Shown piece after piece: positions 32,994 to 46,800 of a stretch of DNA of 64,000 nt; within the stretch, counting starts at the first letter, position 1; each line of letters begins with the position of its first letter. The notes beneath the pieces are model-generated. The model had not been told where the DNA came from. It made no database searches and was given only the letters and a program-made list of their open reading frames with translations. The DNA is taken from NCBI GenBank assembly GCA_037013495.1, contig CM072810.1, forward strand, positions 57,088,843 to 57,152,842, in the 5' to 3' direction. Both the position numbers and the translations under genes were made by a program. This stretch comes from Hippophae tibetana. Its lineage: Eukaryota; Streptophyta; Magnoliopsida; Rosales; Elaeagnaceae.

Positions 32994-35900
32994 CTGAGCC
33001 CGTAACTTAAGTACTTCTTGATTCAAAAGTTCCTTTTTTTCTTTTTTTTCTTTTCTTTCTCTTCTTTTTTTTCGGCATAGTTGACAAAATAACATCTTTA
33101 AGCTACCATAAAGGTGTCTGCGAGCATCTAACAAGAGAAAATGTGTTAGATTTTTTCCATTGTTTTGCGACTTTGCTGTCTAATTGCTTTATCAAATCAT
33201 CATTAGAAGGTACTGCAGACGTAGCAAGTCTGATCTCAGTCTTGTCTAATCTGTCCTGAGCAGTTAGTGATTTTATAACTTCTTAGGTACCTTTAGATTT
33301 AGCAGATTCCTCTGTCACCAGTGCCATAGCTTCTTGTGCTTTCTTAGTGGATATCACAAGCTCCATCTTATTGCAGTTCTCATCTCTGTCTTTGGCTTTC
33401 AACCTGATCATGTTTTAGAAAAATGCACAGAGCTATTAGCTTAAGTATTAAACACTTGACTACTAAAAGACTCCTTCCTCCAGACATATATTTAAATTAA
33501 AACTAAAATCAAAAAGGCAGTCCTAAATCACAAGTATACCTGAGCCCGTAACTTAAGTACTTCTTGATTCAAAAGTTCCTTTTTTTCTTTTTTTCTTTTC
33601 TTTCTCTTCTTTTTTTTGGCATAGTTGACAAAATAACATCTTTAAGCTGCCATAAAGGTGTCTGCGAGCATCTAACAAGAGAAAATGTGTTAGATTTTTT
33701 CCATTGTTTTGCGACTTTGCTGTCTAATTGCTTTATCAAATCATCATTAGATGGTACTGCACACGTAGCAAGTCTGATCTCAGTCTTGTCTAATCTGTCC
33801 TGAGCAGTTAGTGATTTTATAACTTCTTAGGTACCTTTAGATTTAGCAGATTCCTCTGTCACCAGTGCCATAGCTTCTTGTGCTTTCTTAGTGGATATCA
33901 CAAGCTCCATCTTATTGCAGTTCTTATCTCTGTCTTTGGCTTTCAACCTGATCATGTTTTAGAAAAATGCACAGAGCTATTAGCTTAAGTATTAAACACT
34001 TGACTACTAAAAGACTCCTTCCTCCAGACATATATTTAAATTAAAACTAAAATCAAAAAGGCAGTCCTAAATCACAAGTATACCTGAGCCCGTAACTTAA
34101 GTACTTCTTGATTCAAAAGTTCCTTTTTTTCTTTTTTTCTTTTCTTTCTCTTCTTTTTTTTCGGCATAGTTGACAAAATAACATCTTTAAGCTACCATAA
34201 AGGTGTCTGCGAGCATCTAACAAGAGAAAATGTGTTAGATTTTTTCCATTGTTTTACGACTTTGCTGTCTAATTGCTTTATCAAATCATCATTAGATGGT
34301 ACTGCACACGTAGCAAGTCTGATCTCAGTCTTGTCTAATCTGTCCTGAGCAGTTAGTGATTTTATAACTTCTTAGGTACCTTTAGATTTAGCAGATTCCT
34401 TTGTCACCAGTGTCATAGCTTCTTGTGCTTTCTTAGTGGATATCACAAGCTCCATCTTATTGCAGTTCTCATCTCTGTCTTTGGCTTTCAACCTGATCAT
34501 GTTTTAGAAAAATGCACAGAGCTATTAGCTTAAGTATTAAACACTTGACTACTAAAAGACTCCTTCCTCCAGAGATATATTTAAATTAAAACTAAAATCA
34601 AAAAGGCAGTCCTAAATCACAAGTATACCTGAGCCCGTAACTTAAGTACTTCTTGATTCAAAAGTTCCTTTTTTTCTTTTTTTCTTTTCTTTCTCTTCTT
34701 TTTTTTTCGGCATAGTTGACAAAATAACATCTTTAAGCTACCATAAAGGTGTCTGCGAGCATCTAACAAGAGAAAATGTGTTAGATTTTTTCCATTGTTT
34801 TGTGACTTTGCTGTCTAATTGCTTTATCAAATCATCATTAGATGGTACTGCACACGTAGCAAGTCTGATCTCAGTCTTGTCTAATCTGTCCTCAACAGTT
34901 AGTGATTTTATAACTTCTTAGGTACCTTTATATTTAGCAGATTCCTTTGTCACCAGTGCCATAACTTCTTGTGCTTTCTTAGTGGATATCACAAGCTCCA
35001 CTTATTGCAGTTCTCATCTCTGTCTTTGGCTTTCAACCTGATCATGTTTTAGAAAAATGCACAGAGCTATTAGCTTAAGTATTAAACACTTGACTACTAA
35101 AAGACTCCTTCCTCCAGACATATATTTAAATTAAAACGAAAATCAAAAAGGCAGTCCTAAATCACAAGTATACCTGAGCCCGTAACTTAAGTACTTCTTG
35201 ATTCAAAAGTTCCTTTTTTTCTTTTTTTTCTTTTCTTTCTCTTCTTTTTTTTCGGCATAGTTGACAAAAAAACATCTTTAAGCTACCATAAAGGTGTCTG
35301 CGAGCATCTAACAAGAGAAAATGTGTTAGATTTTTTCCATTCTTTTGCGACTTTGCTGTCTAATTGCTTTATCAAATCATCATTAGATGGTACTGCAGAC
35401 GTAGCAAGTCTGATCTCAGTCTTGTCTAATCTGTCCTGAGCAGTTAGTGATTTTATAACTTCTTAGGTACCTTTAGATTTAGCAGATTCCTCTATCACCA
35501 GTGCCATAGCTTCTTGTGCTTTCTTAGTGGATATCACAAGCACCATCTTATTGCAGTTCTCATCTCTGTCTTTGGCTTTCAACCTGATCATGTTTTAGAA
35601 AAATGCACAGAGCTATTAGCTTAAGTATTAAACCCTTGACTACTAAAAGACTCCTTCCTCCAGACATATATTTAAATTAAAACTAAAATCAAAAAGGCAG
35701 TCCTAAATCACAAGTATACCTGAGCCCGTAACTTAAGTACTTCTTGATTCAAAAGTTCCTTTTTTTCTTTTTTTTCTTTTCTTTCTCTTCTTTTTTTTCG
35801 GCATAGTTGACAAAATAATATCTTTAAGCTACCATAAAGGTGTCTGCGAGCATCTAACAAGAGAAAATGTGTTAGATTTTTTCCATTGTTTTGCGACTTT

Positions 35901-36265
35901 GCTGTCTAATTGCTTTATCAAATCATCATTAGATCGTACTGCAGACGTAGCAAGTCTGATCTCAGTCTTGTCTAATCTGTCCTGAGCAGTTAGTGATTTT
36001 ATAACTTCTTAGGTACCTTTAGATTTAGCAGATTCCTCTGTCACCGGTGCCATAGCTTCTTGTGCTTTCTTAGTGGATATCACAACCTCCATCTTATTGC
36101 AGTTCTCATCTCTGTCTTAGGCTTTCAACCTGATCATGTTTTAGAAAAATGCACAGAGCTATTAGCTTAAGTATTAAACACTTGACTACTAAAAGACTCC
36201 TTCCTCCAGACATATATTTAAATTAAAACTAAAATCAAAAAGGCAGTCCTAAATCACAAGTATAC

Positions 36266-36783
36266 CTGAGCCCGTAACTTAAGTACTTCTTGATTCAAAA
36301 GTTCCTTTTTTTCTTTTTTTCGCCATAGTTGACAAAATAACATCTTTAAGCTGCCATAAAGGTGTCTGCGAGCATCTAACAAGAGAAAATGTGTTAGATT
36401 TTTTCCATTGTTTTAAGACTTTGCTGTCTAATTGCTTTATCAAATCATCATTAGATCTTACTGCAGACGTAGCAAGTCTGATCTCAGTCTTGTCTAATCT
36501 GTCCTGAGCAGTTAGTGATTTTGTAACTTCTTAGGTACCTTTAGATTTAACAGATTCCTCCGTCACCAGTGCCATAGCTTGTGCTTTCTTAGTTGATTTC
36601 ACAAGCTCCACTTATTGCAGTTCACATCTCTGTCTTAGGCTTTCAAACTGATCATGTTTTAGAAAAATGCACAGAGCTATTAGCTTAAGTATTAAACACT
36701 TGACTACTAAAAGACTCCTTCCTCCAGACATATATTTAAATTAAAACTAAAATCAAAAAGGCAGTCCTAAATCACAAGTATAC
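36266..36783 (-). repeat. Chimeric L/S unit lacking part of the tract
   Basis: The unit is 518 bp because about 25 bp of the polypyrimidine tract is missing (TTTTTCGCCATAG). Most of it is S-type, but the stretch from about 36565 to 36650 is L-type (AGCTTGTGCTTTC, TTGATTTCACAAG, GTTCACATC). It lies 19 kb from the nearest true L unit. Confidence 0.8.
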
Positions 36784-38420
36784 CTGAGCCCGTAACTTAA
36801 GTACTTCTTGATTCAAAAGTTCCTTTTTTTCTATTTTTCTTTTCTTTCTCTTCTTTTTTTTCGGCATAGTTGTCAAAATAACATCTTTAAGCTGCCATAA
36901 AGGTGTCTGCGAGCATCAAACAAGAGAAAATGTGTTAGATTTTTTCCATTGTTTTGCGACTTTGCTGTCTAATTGCTTTATCAAATCATCATTAGATGGT
37001 ACTGCACACGTAGTAAGTCTGATCTCAGTCTTGTCTAATCTGTCCTGAGCAGTTAGTGATTTTATAACTTCTTAGGTACCTTTAGATTTAGCAGATTCCT
37101 CTGTCACCAGTGCCATAGCTTCTTGTGCTTTCTTAGTGGATATCACAAGCTCCATCTTATTGCAGTTCTCATCTCTGTCTTTGGCTTTCAACCTGATCAT
37201 GTTTTAGAAAAATGCACAGAGCTATTAGCTTAAGTATTAAACACTTGACTACTAAAAGACTCCTTCCTCCAGACATATATTTAAATTAAAACTAAAATCA
37301 AAAAGGCAGTCCTAAATCACAAGTATACCTGAGCCCGTAACTTAAGTACTTCTTGATTCAAAAGTTCCTTTTTTTCTTTTTTTTCTTTTCTTTCTCTTCT
37401 TTTTTTTCGGCATAGTTGACAAAAAAACATCTTTAAGCTACCATAAAGGTGTCTGCGAGCATCTAACAAGAGAAAATGTGTTAGATTTTTTCCATTCTTT
37501 TGCGACTTTGCTGTCTAATTGCTTTATCAAATCATCATTAGATGGTACTGCAGACGTAGCAAGTCTGATCTCAGTCTTGTCTAATCTGTCCTGAGCAGTT
37601 AGTGATTTTATAACTTCTTAGGTACCTTTAGATTTAGCAGATTCCTCTATCACCAGTGCCATAGCTTCTTGTGCTTTCTTAGTGGATATCACAAGCACCA
37701 TCTTATTGCAGTTCTCATCTCTGTCTTTGGCTTTCAACCTGATCATGTTTTAGAAAAATGCACAGAGCTATTAGCTTAAGTATTAAACACTTGACTACTA
37801 AAAGACTCCTTCCTCCAGACATATATTTAAATTAAAACTAAAATCAAAAAGGCAGTCCTAAATCACAAGTATACCTGAGCCCGTAACTTAAGTACTTCTT
37901 GATTCAAAAGTTCCTTTTTTTCTTTTTTTTCTTTTCTTTCTCTTCTTTTTTGTCGGCATAGTTGACAAAATAATATCTTTAAGCTACCATAAAGGTGTCT
38001 GCGAGCATCTAACAAGAGAAAATGTGTTAGATTTTTTCCATTGTTTTGCGACTTTGCTGTCTAATTGCTTTATCAAATCATCATTAGATCGTACTGCAGA
38101 CGTAGCAAGTCTGATCTCAGTCTTGTCTAATCTGTCCTGAGCAGTTAGTGATTTTATAACTTCTTAGGTACCTTTAGATTTAGCAGATTCCTCTGTCACC
38201 GGTGCCATAGCTTCTTGTGCTTTCTTAGTGGATATCACAACCTCCATCTTATTGCAGTTCTCATCTCTGTCTTAGGCTTTCAACCTGATCATGTTTTAGA
38301 AAAATGCACAGAGCTATTAGCTTAAGTATTAAACACTTGACTACTAAAAGACTCCTTCCTCCAGACATATATTTAAATTAAAACTAAAATCAAAAAGGCA
38401 GTCCTAAATCACAAGTATAC

Positions 38421-38938
38421 CTGAGCCCGTAACTTAAGTACTTCTTGATTCAAAAGTTCCTTTTTTTCTTTTTTTCGCCATAGTTGACAAAATAACATCT
38501 TTAAGCTGCCATAAAGGTGTCTGCGAGCATCTAACAAGAGAAAATGTGTTAGATTTTTTCCATTGTTTTAAGACTTTGCTGTCTAATTGCTTTATCAAAT
38601 CATCATTAGATCTTACTGCAGACGTAGCAAGTCTGATCTCAGTCTTGTCTAATCTGTCCTGAGCAGTTAGTGATTTTGTAACTTCTTAGGTACCTTTAGA
38701 TTTAACAGATTCCTCCGTCACCAGTGCCATAGCTTGTGCTTTCTTAGTTGATTTCACAAGCTCCACTTATTGCAGTTCACATCTCTGTCTTAGGCTTTCA
38801 AACTGATCATGTTTTAGAAAAATGCACAGAGCTATTAGCTTAAGTATTAAACACTTGACTACTAAAAGACTCCTTCCTCCAGACATATATTTAAATTAAA
38901 ACTAAAATCAAAAAGGCAGTCCTAAATCACAAGTATAC
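38421..38938 (-). repeat. Chimeric L/S unit, duplicate of the 36266 unit
   Basis: This 518-bp unit has the same tract deletion and the same L-type segment (about 38720-38805). It arose by the 2155-bp offset block duplication. Confidence 0.8.
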
Positions 38939-41900
38939 CTGAGCCCGTAACTTAAGTACTTCTTGATTCAAAAGTTCCTTTTTTTCTATTTTTCTTTTCT
39001 TTCTCTTCTTTTTTTTCGGCATAGTTGTCAAAATAACATCTTTAAGCTGCCATAAAGGTGTCTGCGAGCATCAAACAAGAGAAAATGTGTTAGATTTTTT
39101 CCATTGTTTTGCGACTTTGCTGTCTAATTGCTTTATCAAATCATCATTAGATGGTACTGCACACGTAGTAAGTCTGATCTCAGTCTTGTCTAATCTGTCC
39201 TGAGCAGTTAGTGATTTTATAACTTCTTAGGTACCTTTAGATTTAGCAGATTCCTCTGTCACCAGTGCCATAGCTTCTTGTGCTTTCTTAGTGGATATCA
39301 CAAGCTCCATCTTATTGCAGTTCTCATCTCTGTCTTTGGCTTTCAACCTGATCATGTTTTAGAAAAATGCACAGAGCTATTAGCTTAAGTATTAAACACT
39401 TGACTACTAAAAGACTCCTTCCTCCAGACATATATTTAAATTAAAACTAAAATCAAAAAGGCAGTCCTAAATCACAAGTATACCTGAGCCCGTAACTTAA
39501 GTACTTCTTGATTCAAAAGTTCCTTTTTTTCTTTTTTTCTTTTCTTTCTCTTCTTTTTTTCGGCATAGTTGACAAAATAACATCTTTAAGCTACCATAAA
39601 GGTGTCTGCGAGCATCTAACAAGAGAAAATGTGTTAGATTTTTTCCATTGTTTTGCGACTTTGCTGTCTAATTGCTTTATCAAATCATCATTAGATGGTA
39701 CTGCACACGTAGCAAGTCTGATCTCAGTCTTGTCTAATCTGTCCTGAGCAGTTAGTGATTTTATAACTTCTTAGGTACCTTTAGATTTAGCAGATTCCTC
39801 TGTCACCAGTGCCATAGCTTCTTGTGCTTTCTTAGTGGATATCACAAGCTCCATCTTATTGCAGTTCTTATCTCTGTCTTTGGCTTTCAACCTGATCATG
39901 TTTTAGAAAAATGCACAGAGCTATTAGCTTAAGTATTAAACACTTGACTACTAAAAGACTCCTTCCTCCAGACATATATTTAAATTAAAACTAAAATCAA
40001 AAAGGCAGTCCTAAATCACAAGTATACCTGAGCCCGTAACTTAAGTACTTCTTGATTCAAAAGTTCCTTTTTTTCTTTTTTTCTTTTCTTTCTCTTCTTT
40101 TTTTTCGGCATAGTTGACAAAATAACATCTTTAAGCTACCATAAAGGTGTCTGCGAGCATCTAACAAGAGAAAATGTGTTAGATTTTTTCCATTGTTTTG
40201 CGACTTTGCTGTCTAATTGCTTTATCAAATCATCATTAGATGGTACTGCACACGTTGCAAGTCTGATCTCAGTCTTGTCTAATCTGTCCTGAGCAGTTAG
40301 TGATTTTATAACTTCTTAGGTACCTTTAGATTTAGCAGATTCCTTTGTCACCAGTGCCATAGCTTCTTGTGCTTTCTTAGTGGATATCACAAGCTCCATC
40401 TTATTGCAGTTCTCATCTCTGTCTTTGGCTTTCAACCTGATCATGTTTTAGAAAAATGCACAGAGCTATTAGCTTAAGTATTAAACACTTGACTACTAAA
40501 AGACTCCTTCCTCCAGACATATATTTAAATTAAAACTAAAATCAAAAAGGCAGTCCTAAATCACAAATATACCTGAGCCCGTAACTTAAGTACTTCTTGA
40601 TTCAAAAGTTCCTTTTTTTCTTTTTTTTCTTTTCTTTCTCTTCTTTTTTTTCGGCATAGTTGACAAAATAACATCTTTAAGCTACCATAAAGGTGTCTGC
40701 GAGCATCTAACAAGAGAAAATGTGTTAGATTTTTTCCATTGTTTTGCGACTTTGCTGTCTAATTGCTTTATCAAATCATCATTAGATGGTACTGCACACG
40801 TAGCAAGTCTGATCTCAGTCTTGTCTAATCTGTCCTGAGCAGTTAGTGATTTTATAACTTCTTAGGTACCTTTAGATTTAGCAGATTCCTCTGTCACCAG
40901 TGCCATAGCTTCTTGTGCTTTCTTAGTGGATATCACAAGCTCCATCTTATTGCACTTCTCATCTCTGTCTTTGGCTTTCAACCTGATCATGTTTTAGAAA
41001 AATGCACAGAGCTATTAGCTTAAGTATTAAACACTTGACTACTAAAAGACTCCTTCCTCCAGACATATATTTAAATTAAAACTAAAATCAAAAAGGCAGT
41101 CCTAAATCACAAGTATACCTGAGCCCGTAACTTAAGTACTTCTTGATTCAAAAGTTCCTTTTTTTCTTTTTTTCATTTCTTTCTCTTCTTTTTTTTCGGC
41201 ATAGTTGTCAAAATAATATCTTTAAGCTACCATAAAGGTGTCTACGAGCATCTAACAAGAGAAAATGTGTTAGATTTTTTCCATTGTTTTGCGACTTTGC
41301 TGTCTAATTGCTTTATTAAATCATCATTAGATGGTACTGCAGACGTAGCAAGTCTGATCTCAGTCTTGTCTAATCTGTCCTGAGCAGTTAGTGATTTTAT
41401 AACTTCTTAGGTACCTTTAGATTTAGCAGATTCCTTTGTCACCAGTGCCATAGCTTCTTGTGCTTTCTTAGTGGATATCACAAGCTCCATCTTATTGCAG
41501 TTCTCATCTCTGTCTTTGGCTTTCAACCTGATCATGTTTTAGAAAAATGCACAGAGCTATTAGCTTAAGTATTAAACACTTGACTACTAAAAGACTCCTT
41601 CCTCCAGACATATATTTAAATTAAAACTAAAATCAAAAAGGCAGTCCTAAATCACAAGTATACCTGAGCCCGTAACTTAAGTACTTCTTGATTCAAAAGT
41701 TCCTTTTTTTCTTTTTTTTCTTTTCTTTCTCTTCTTTTTTTTCGGCATAGTTGACAAAATAATATCTTTAAGCTACCATAAAGGTGTCTGCGAGCATCTA
41801 ACAAGAGAAAATGTGTTAGATTTTTTCCATTGTTTTGCGACTTTGCTGTCTAATTGCTTTATCAAATCATCATTAGATCGTACTGCAGACGTAGCAAGTC

Positions 41901-43298
41901 TGATCTCAGTCTTGTCTAATCTGTCCTGAGCAGTTAGTGATTTTATAACTTCTTAGGTACCTTTAGATTTAGCAGATTCCTCTGTCACCGGTGCCATAGC
42001 TTCTTGTGCTTTCTTAGTGGATATCACAAGCTCCATCTTATTGCAGTTCTCATCTCTGTCTTAGGCTTTCAACCTGATCATGTTTTAGAAAAATGCACAG
42101 AGCTATTAGCTTAAGTATTAAACACTTGACTACTAAAAGACTCCTTCCTCCAGACATATATTTAAATTAAAACTAAAATCAAAAAGGCAGTCCTAAATCA
42201 CAAGTATACCTGAGCCCGTAACTTAAGTACTTCTTGATTCAAAAGTTCCTTTTTTTCTTTTTTTCTTTTCTTTCTCTTCTTTTTTTTCGGCATAGTTGAC
42301 AAAATAACATCTTTAAGCTACCATAAAGGTGTCTGCGAGCATCTAACAAGAGAAAATGTGTTAGATTTTTTCCATTGTTTTGCGACTTTGCTGTCTAATT
42401 GCTTTATTAAATCATCATTAGATGGTACTGCAGACGTAGCAAGTCTGATCTCAGTCTTGTCTAATCTGTCCTCAACAGTTAGTGATTTTATAACTTCTTA
42501 GGTACCTTTAGATTTAGCAGATTCCTCTGTCACCAGTGCCATAACTTCTTGTGCTTTCTTAGTGGATATCACAAGCTCCACTTATTGCAGTTCTCATCTC
42601 TGTCTTTGGCTTTCAACCTGATCATGTTTTAGAAAAATGCACAGAGCTATTAGCTTAAGTATTAAACACTTGACTACTAAAAGACTCCTTCCTCCAGACA
42701 TATATTTCAATTAAAACTAAAATCAAAAAGGTAGTCCTAAATCACAAGTATACCTGAGCCCGTAACTTAAGTACTTCTTGATTCAAAAGTTCCTTTTTTT
42801 CTTTTTTTCTTTTCTTTCTCTTCTTTTTTTTCGGCATAGTTGACAAAAAAACATCTTTAAGCTACCATAAAGGTGTCTGCGAGCATCTAACAAGAGAAAA
42901 TGTGTTAGATTTTTTCCATTCTTTTGCGACTTTGCTGTCTAATTGCTTTATCAAATCATCATTAGATGGTACTGTAGACGTAGCAAGTCTGATCTCAGTC
43001 TTGTCTAATCTGTCCTGAGCAGTTAGTGATTTTATAACTTCTTAGGTACCTTTAGATTTAGCAGATTCCTCTATCACCAGTGCCATAGCTTCTTGTGCTT
43101 TCTTAGTGGATATCACAAGCACCATCTTATTGCAGTTCTCATCTCTGTCTTTGGCTTTCAACCTGATCATGTTTTAGAAAAATGCACAGAGCTATTAGCT
43201 TAAGTATTAAACACTTGACTACTAAAAGACTCCTTCCTCCAGACATATATTTAAATTAAAACTAAAATAAAAAAGGCAGTCCTAAATCACAAGTATAC

Positions 43299-43839
43299 CT
43301 GAGCCCGTAACTTAAGTACTTCTTGATTCAAAAGTTCCTTTTTTTCTTTTTTTCTTTTCTTTCTCTTCTTTTTTTTCGGCATAGTTGACAAAATAACATC
43401 TTTAAGCTGCCATAAAGGTGTCTGCGAGCATCTAACAAGAGAAAATGTGTTAGATTTTTTCCATTGTTTTAAGACTTTGCTGTCTAATTGCTTTATCAAA
43501 TCATCATTAGATCTTACTGCAGACGTAGCAAGTCTGATCTCAGTCTTGTCTAATCTGTCCTGAGCAGTTAGTGATTTTGTAACTTCTTAGGTACCTTTAG
43601 ATTTAGCAGATTCCTCCGTCACCAGTGCCATAGCTTGTGCTTTCTTAGTTGATTTCACAAGCTCCACTTATTGCAGTTCACATCTCTGTCTTAGGCTTTC
43701 AAACTGATCATGTTTTAGAAAAATGCACAGAGCTATTAGCTTAAGTATTAAACACTTGACTACTAAAAGACTCCTTCCTCCAGACATATATTTAAATTAA
43801 AACTAAAATCAAAAAGGCAGTCCTAAATCACAAGTATAC
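43299..43839 (-). repeat. Chimeric L/S unit with a complete tract
   Basis: It carries the same L-type segment (about 43625-43710) and the GATCTTACTGCAG and TTTTGTAAC variants of the 36266 unit, but has a full S-type tract. Tract deletion and L-type insertion are therefore separable events. Confidence 0.8.
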
Positions 43840-46800
43840 CTGAGCCCGTAACTTAAGTACTTCTTGATTCAAAAGTTCCTTTTTTTCTATTTTTCTTTTC
43901 TTTCTCTTCTTTTTTTTCGGCATAGTTGTCAAAATAACATCTTTAAGCTGCCATAAAGGTGTCTGCGAGCATCAAACAAGAGAAAATGTGTTAGATTTTT
44001 TCCATTGTTTTGCGACTTTGCTGTCTAATTGCTTTATCAAATCATCATTAGATGGTACTGCACACGTAGTAAGTCTGATCTCAGTCTTGTCTAATCTGTC
44101 CTGAGCAGTTAGTGATTTTATAACTTCTTAGGTACCTTTAGATTTAGCAGATTCCTCTGTCACCAGTGCCATAGCTTCTTGTGCTTTCTTAGTGGATATC
44201 ACAAGCTCCATCTTATTGCAGTTCTCATCTTTGTCTTTGGCTTTCAACCTGATCATGTTTTAGAAAAATGCACAGAGCTATTAGCTTAAGTATTAAACAC
44301 TTGACTACTAAAAGACTCCTTCCTCCAGACATATATTTAAATTAAAACTAAAATCAAAAAGGCAGTCCTAAATCACAAATATACCTGAGCCCGTAACTTA
44401 AGTACTTCTTGATTCAAAAGTTCCTTTTTTTCTTTTATTCTTTTCTTTCTCTTCTTTTTTTCGGCATAGTTGACAAAATAACATCTTTAAGCTACCATAA
44501 AGGTGTCTGCGAGCATCTAACAAGAGAAAATGTGTTAGATTTTTTCCATTGTTTTGCGACTTTGCTGTCTAATTGCTTTATCAAATCATCATTAGATGGT
44601 ACTGCAGACGTAGCAAGTCTGATCTCAGTCTTGTCTAATCTGTCCTGAGCAGTTAGTGATTTTATAACTTCTTAGGTACCTTTAGATTTAGCAGATTCCT
44701 CTGTCACCAGTGCCATAGCTTCTTGTGCTTTCTTAGTGGATATCACAAGCTCCATCTTATTGCAGTTCTCATCTCTGTCTTTGGCTTTCAACCTGATCAT
44801 GTTTTAGAAAAATGCACAGAGCTATTAGCTTAAGTATTAAACACTTGACTACTAAAAGACTCCTTCCTCCAGACATATATTTAAATTAAAACTAAAATCA
44901 AAAAGGCAGTCCTAAATCACAAGTATACCTGAGCCCGTAACTTAAGTACTTCTTGATTCAAAAGTTTCTTTTTTTCTTTTTTTCTTTTCTTTCTCTTCTT
45001 TTTTTTCGGCATAGTTGACAAAATAACATCTTTAAGCTACCATAAAGGTGTCTGCGAGCATCTAACAAGAGAAAATGTGTTAGATTTTTTCCATTGTTTT
45101 GCGACTTTGTTGTCTAATTGCTTTATCAAATCATCATTAGATGGTACTGCACACGTAGCAAGTCTGATCTCAGTCTTGTCTAATCTGTCCTGAGCAGTTA
45201 GTGATTTTATAACTTCTTAGGTACCTTTAGATTTAGCAGATTCCTCTGTCACCAGTGCCATAGCTTCTTGTGCTTTCTTAGTGGATATCACAAGCTCCAT
45301 CTTATTGCAGTTCTCATCTCTGTCTTTGGCTTTCAACCTGATCATGTTTTAGAAAAATGCACAGAGCTATTAGCTTAAGTATTAAACACTTGACTACTAA
45401 AAGACTCCTTCCTCCAGACATATATTTCAATTAAAACTAAAATAAAAAAGGCAGTCCTAAATCACAAGTATACCTGAGCCCGTAACTTAAGTACTTCTTG
45501 ATTCAAAAGTTCCTTTTTTTCTTTTTTTCTTTTCTTTCTCTTCTTTTTTTTCGGCATAGTTGTCAAAATAACATCTTTAAGCTGCCATAAAGGTGTCTGC
45601 GAGCATCTAACAAGAGAAAATGTGTTAGATTTTTTCCATTGTTTTGCGACTTTGCTGTCTAATTGCTTTATCAAATCATCATTAGATAATACTGCACACG
45701 TAGTAAGTCTGATCTCAGTCTTGTCTAATCTGTCCTCAACAGTTAGTGATTTTATAACTTCTTAGGTACCTTTAGATTTAGCAGATTCCTCTGTCACGAG
45801 TGCCATAACTTCTTGTGCTTTCTTAGTGGATATCACAAGCTCCACTTATTGCAGTTCTCATCTCTGTCTTTGGCTTTCAACCTGATCATGTTTTAGAAAA
45901 ATGCACAGAGCTATTAGCTTAAGTATTAAACACTTGACTACTAAAAGACTCCTTCCTCCAGACATATATTTAAATTAAAACTAAAATCAAAAAGGCAGTC
46001 CTAAATCACAAGTATACCTGAGCCCGTAACTTAAGTACTTCTTGATTCAAAAGTTCCTTTTTTTCTTTTTTTCGCCATAGTTGACAAAATAACATCTTTA
46101 AGCTGCCATAAAGGTGTCTGCGAGCATCTAACAAGAGAAAATGTGTTAGATTTTTTCCATTGTTTTAAGACTTTGCTGTCTAATTGCTTTATCAAATCAT
46201 CATTAGATCGTACTGCAGACGTAGCAAGTCTGATCTCAGTCTTGTCTAATCTGTCCTGAGCAGTTAGTGATTTTATAACTTCTTAGGTACCTTTAGATTT
46301 AGCAGATTCCTCTGTCACCGGTGCCATAGCTTCTTGTGCTTTCTTAGTGGATATCACAAGCTCCATCTTATTGCAGTTCTCATCTCTGTCTTAGGCTTTC
46401 AAACTGATCATGTTTTAGAAAAATGCACAGAGCTATTAGCTTAAGTATTAAACACTTGACTACTAAAAGACTCCTTCCTCCAGACATATATTTAAATTAA
46501 AACTAAAATCAAAAAGGCAGTCCTAAATCACAAGTATACCTGAGCCCGTAACTTAAGTACTTCTTGATTCAAAAGTTCCTTTTTTTCTATTTTTCTTTTC
46601 TTTCTCTTCTTTTTTTTCGGCATAGTTGTCAAAATAACATCTTTAAGCTGCCATAAAGGTGTCTGCGAGCATCAAACAAGAGAAAATGTGTTAGATTTTT
46701 TCCATTGTTTTGCGACTTTGCTGTCTAATTGCTTTATCAAATCATCATTAGATGGTACTGCACACGTAGTAAGTCTGATCTCAGTCTTGTCTAATCTGTC

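Larger units (their letters stand above)
35174..39483. repeat. Tandem duplication of a four-unit block with chimeric units
   Basis: Units from 35174 to 37328 recur at 37329-39483, offset 2155 bp. Markers are GACAAAAAAACATC with AGCACCATC, then ACAACCTCC, then a unit lacking part of the tract (TTTTTCGCCATAG), then CTATTTTTCTTTTC with ATCAAACAAG. Three of the four types reappear in order at 42754-44385. Confidence 0.85.
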
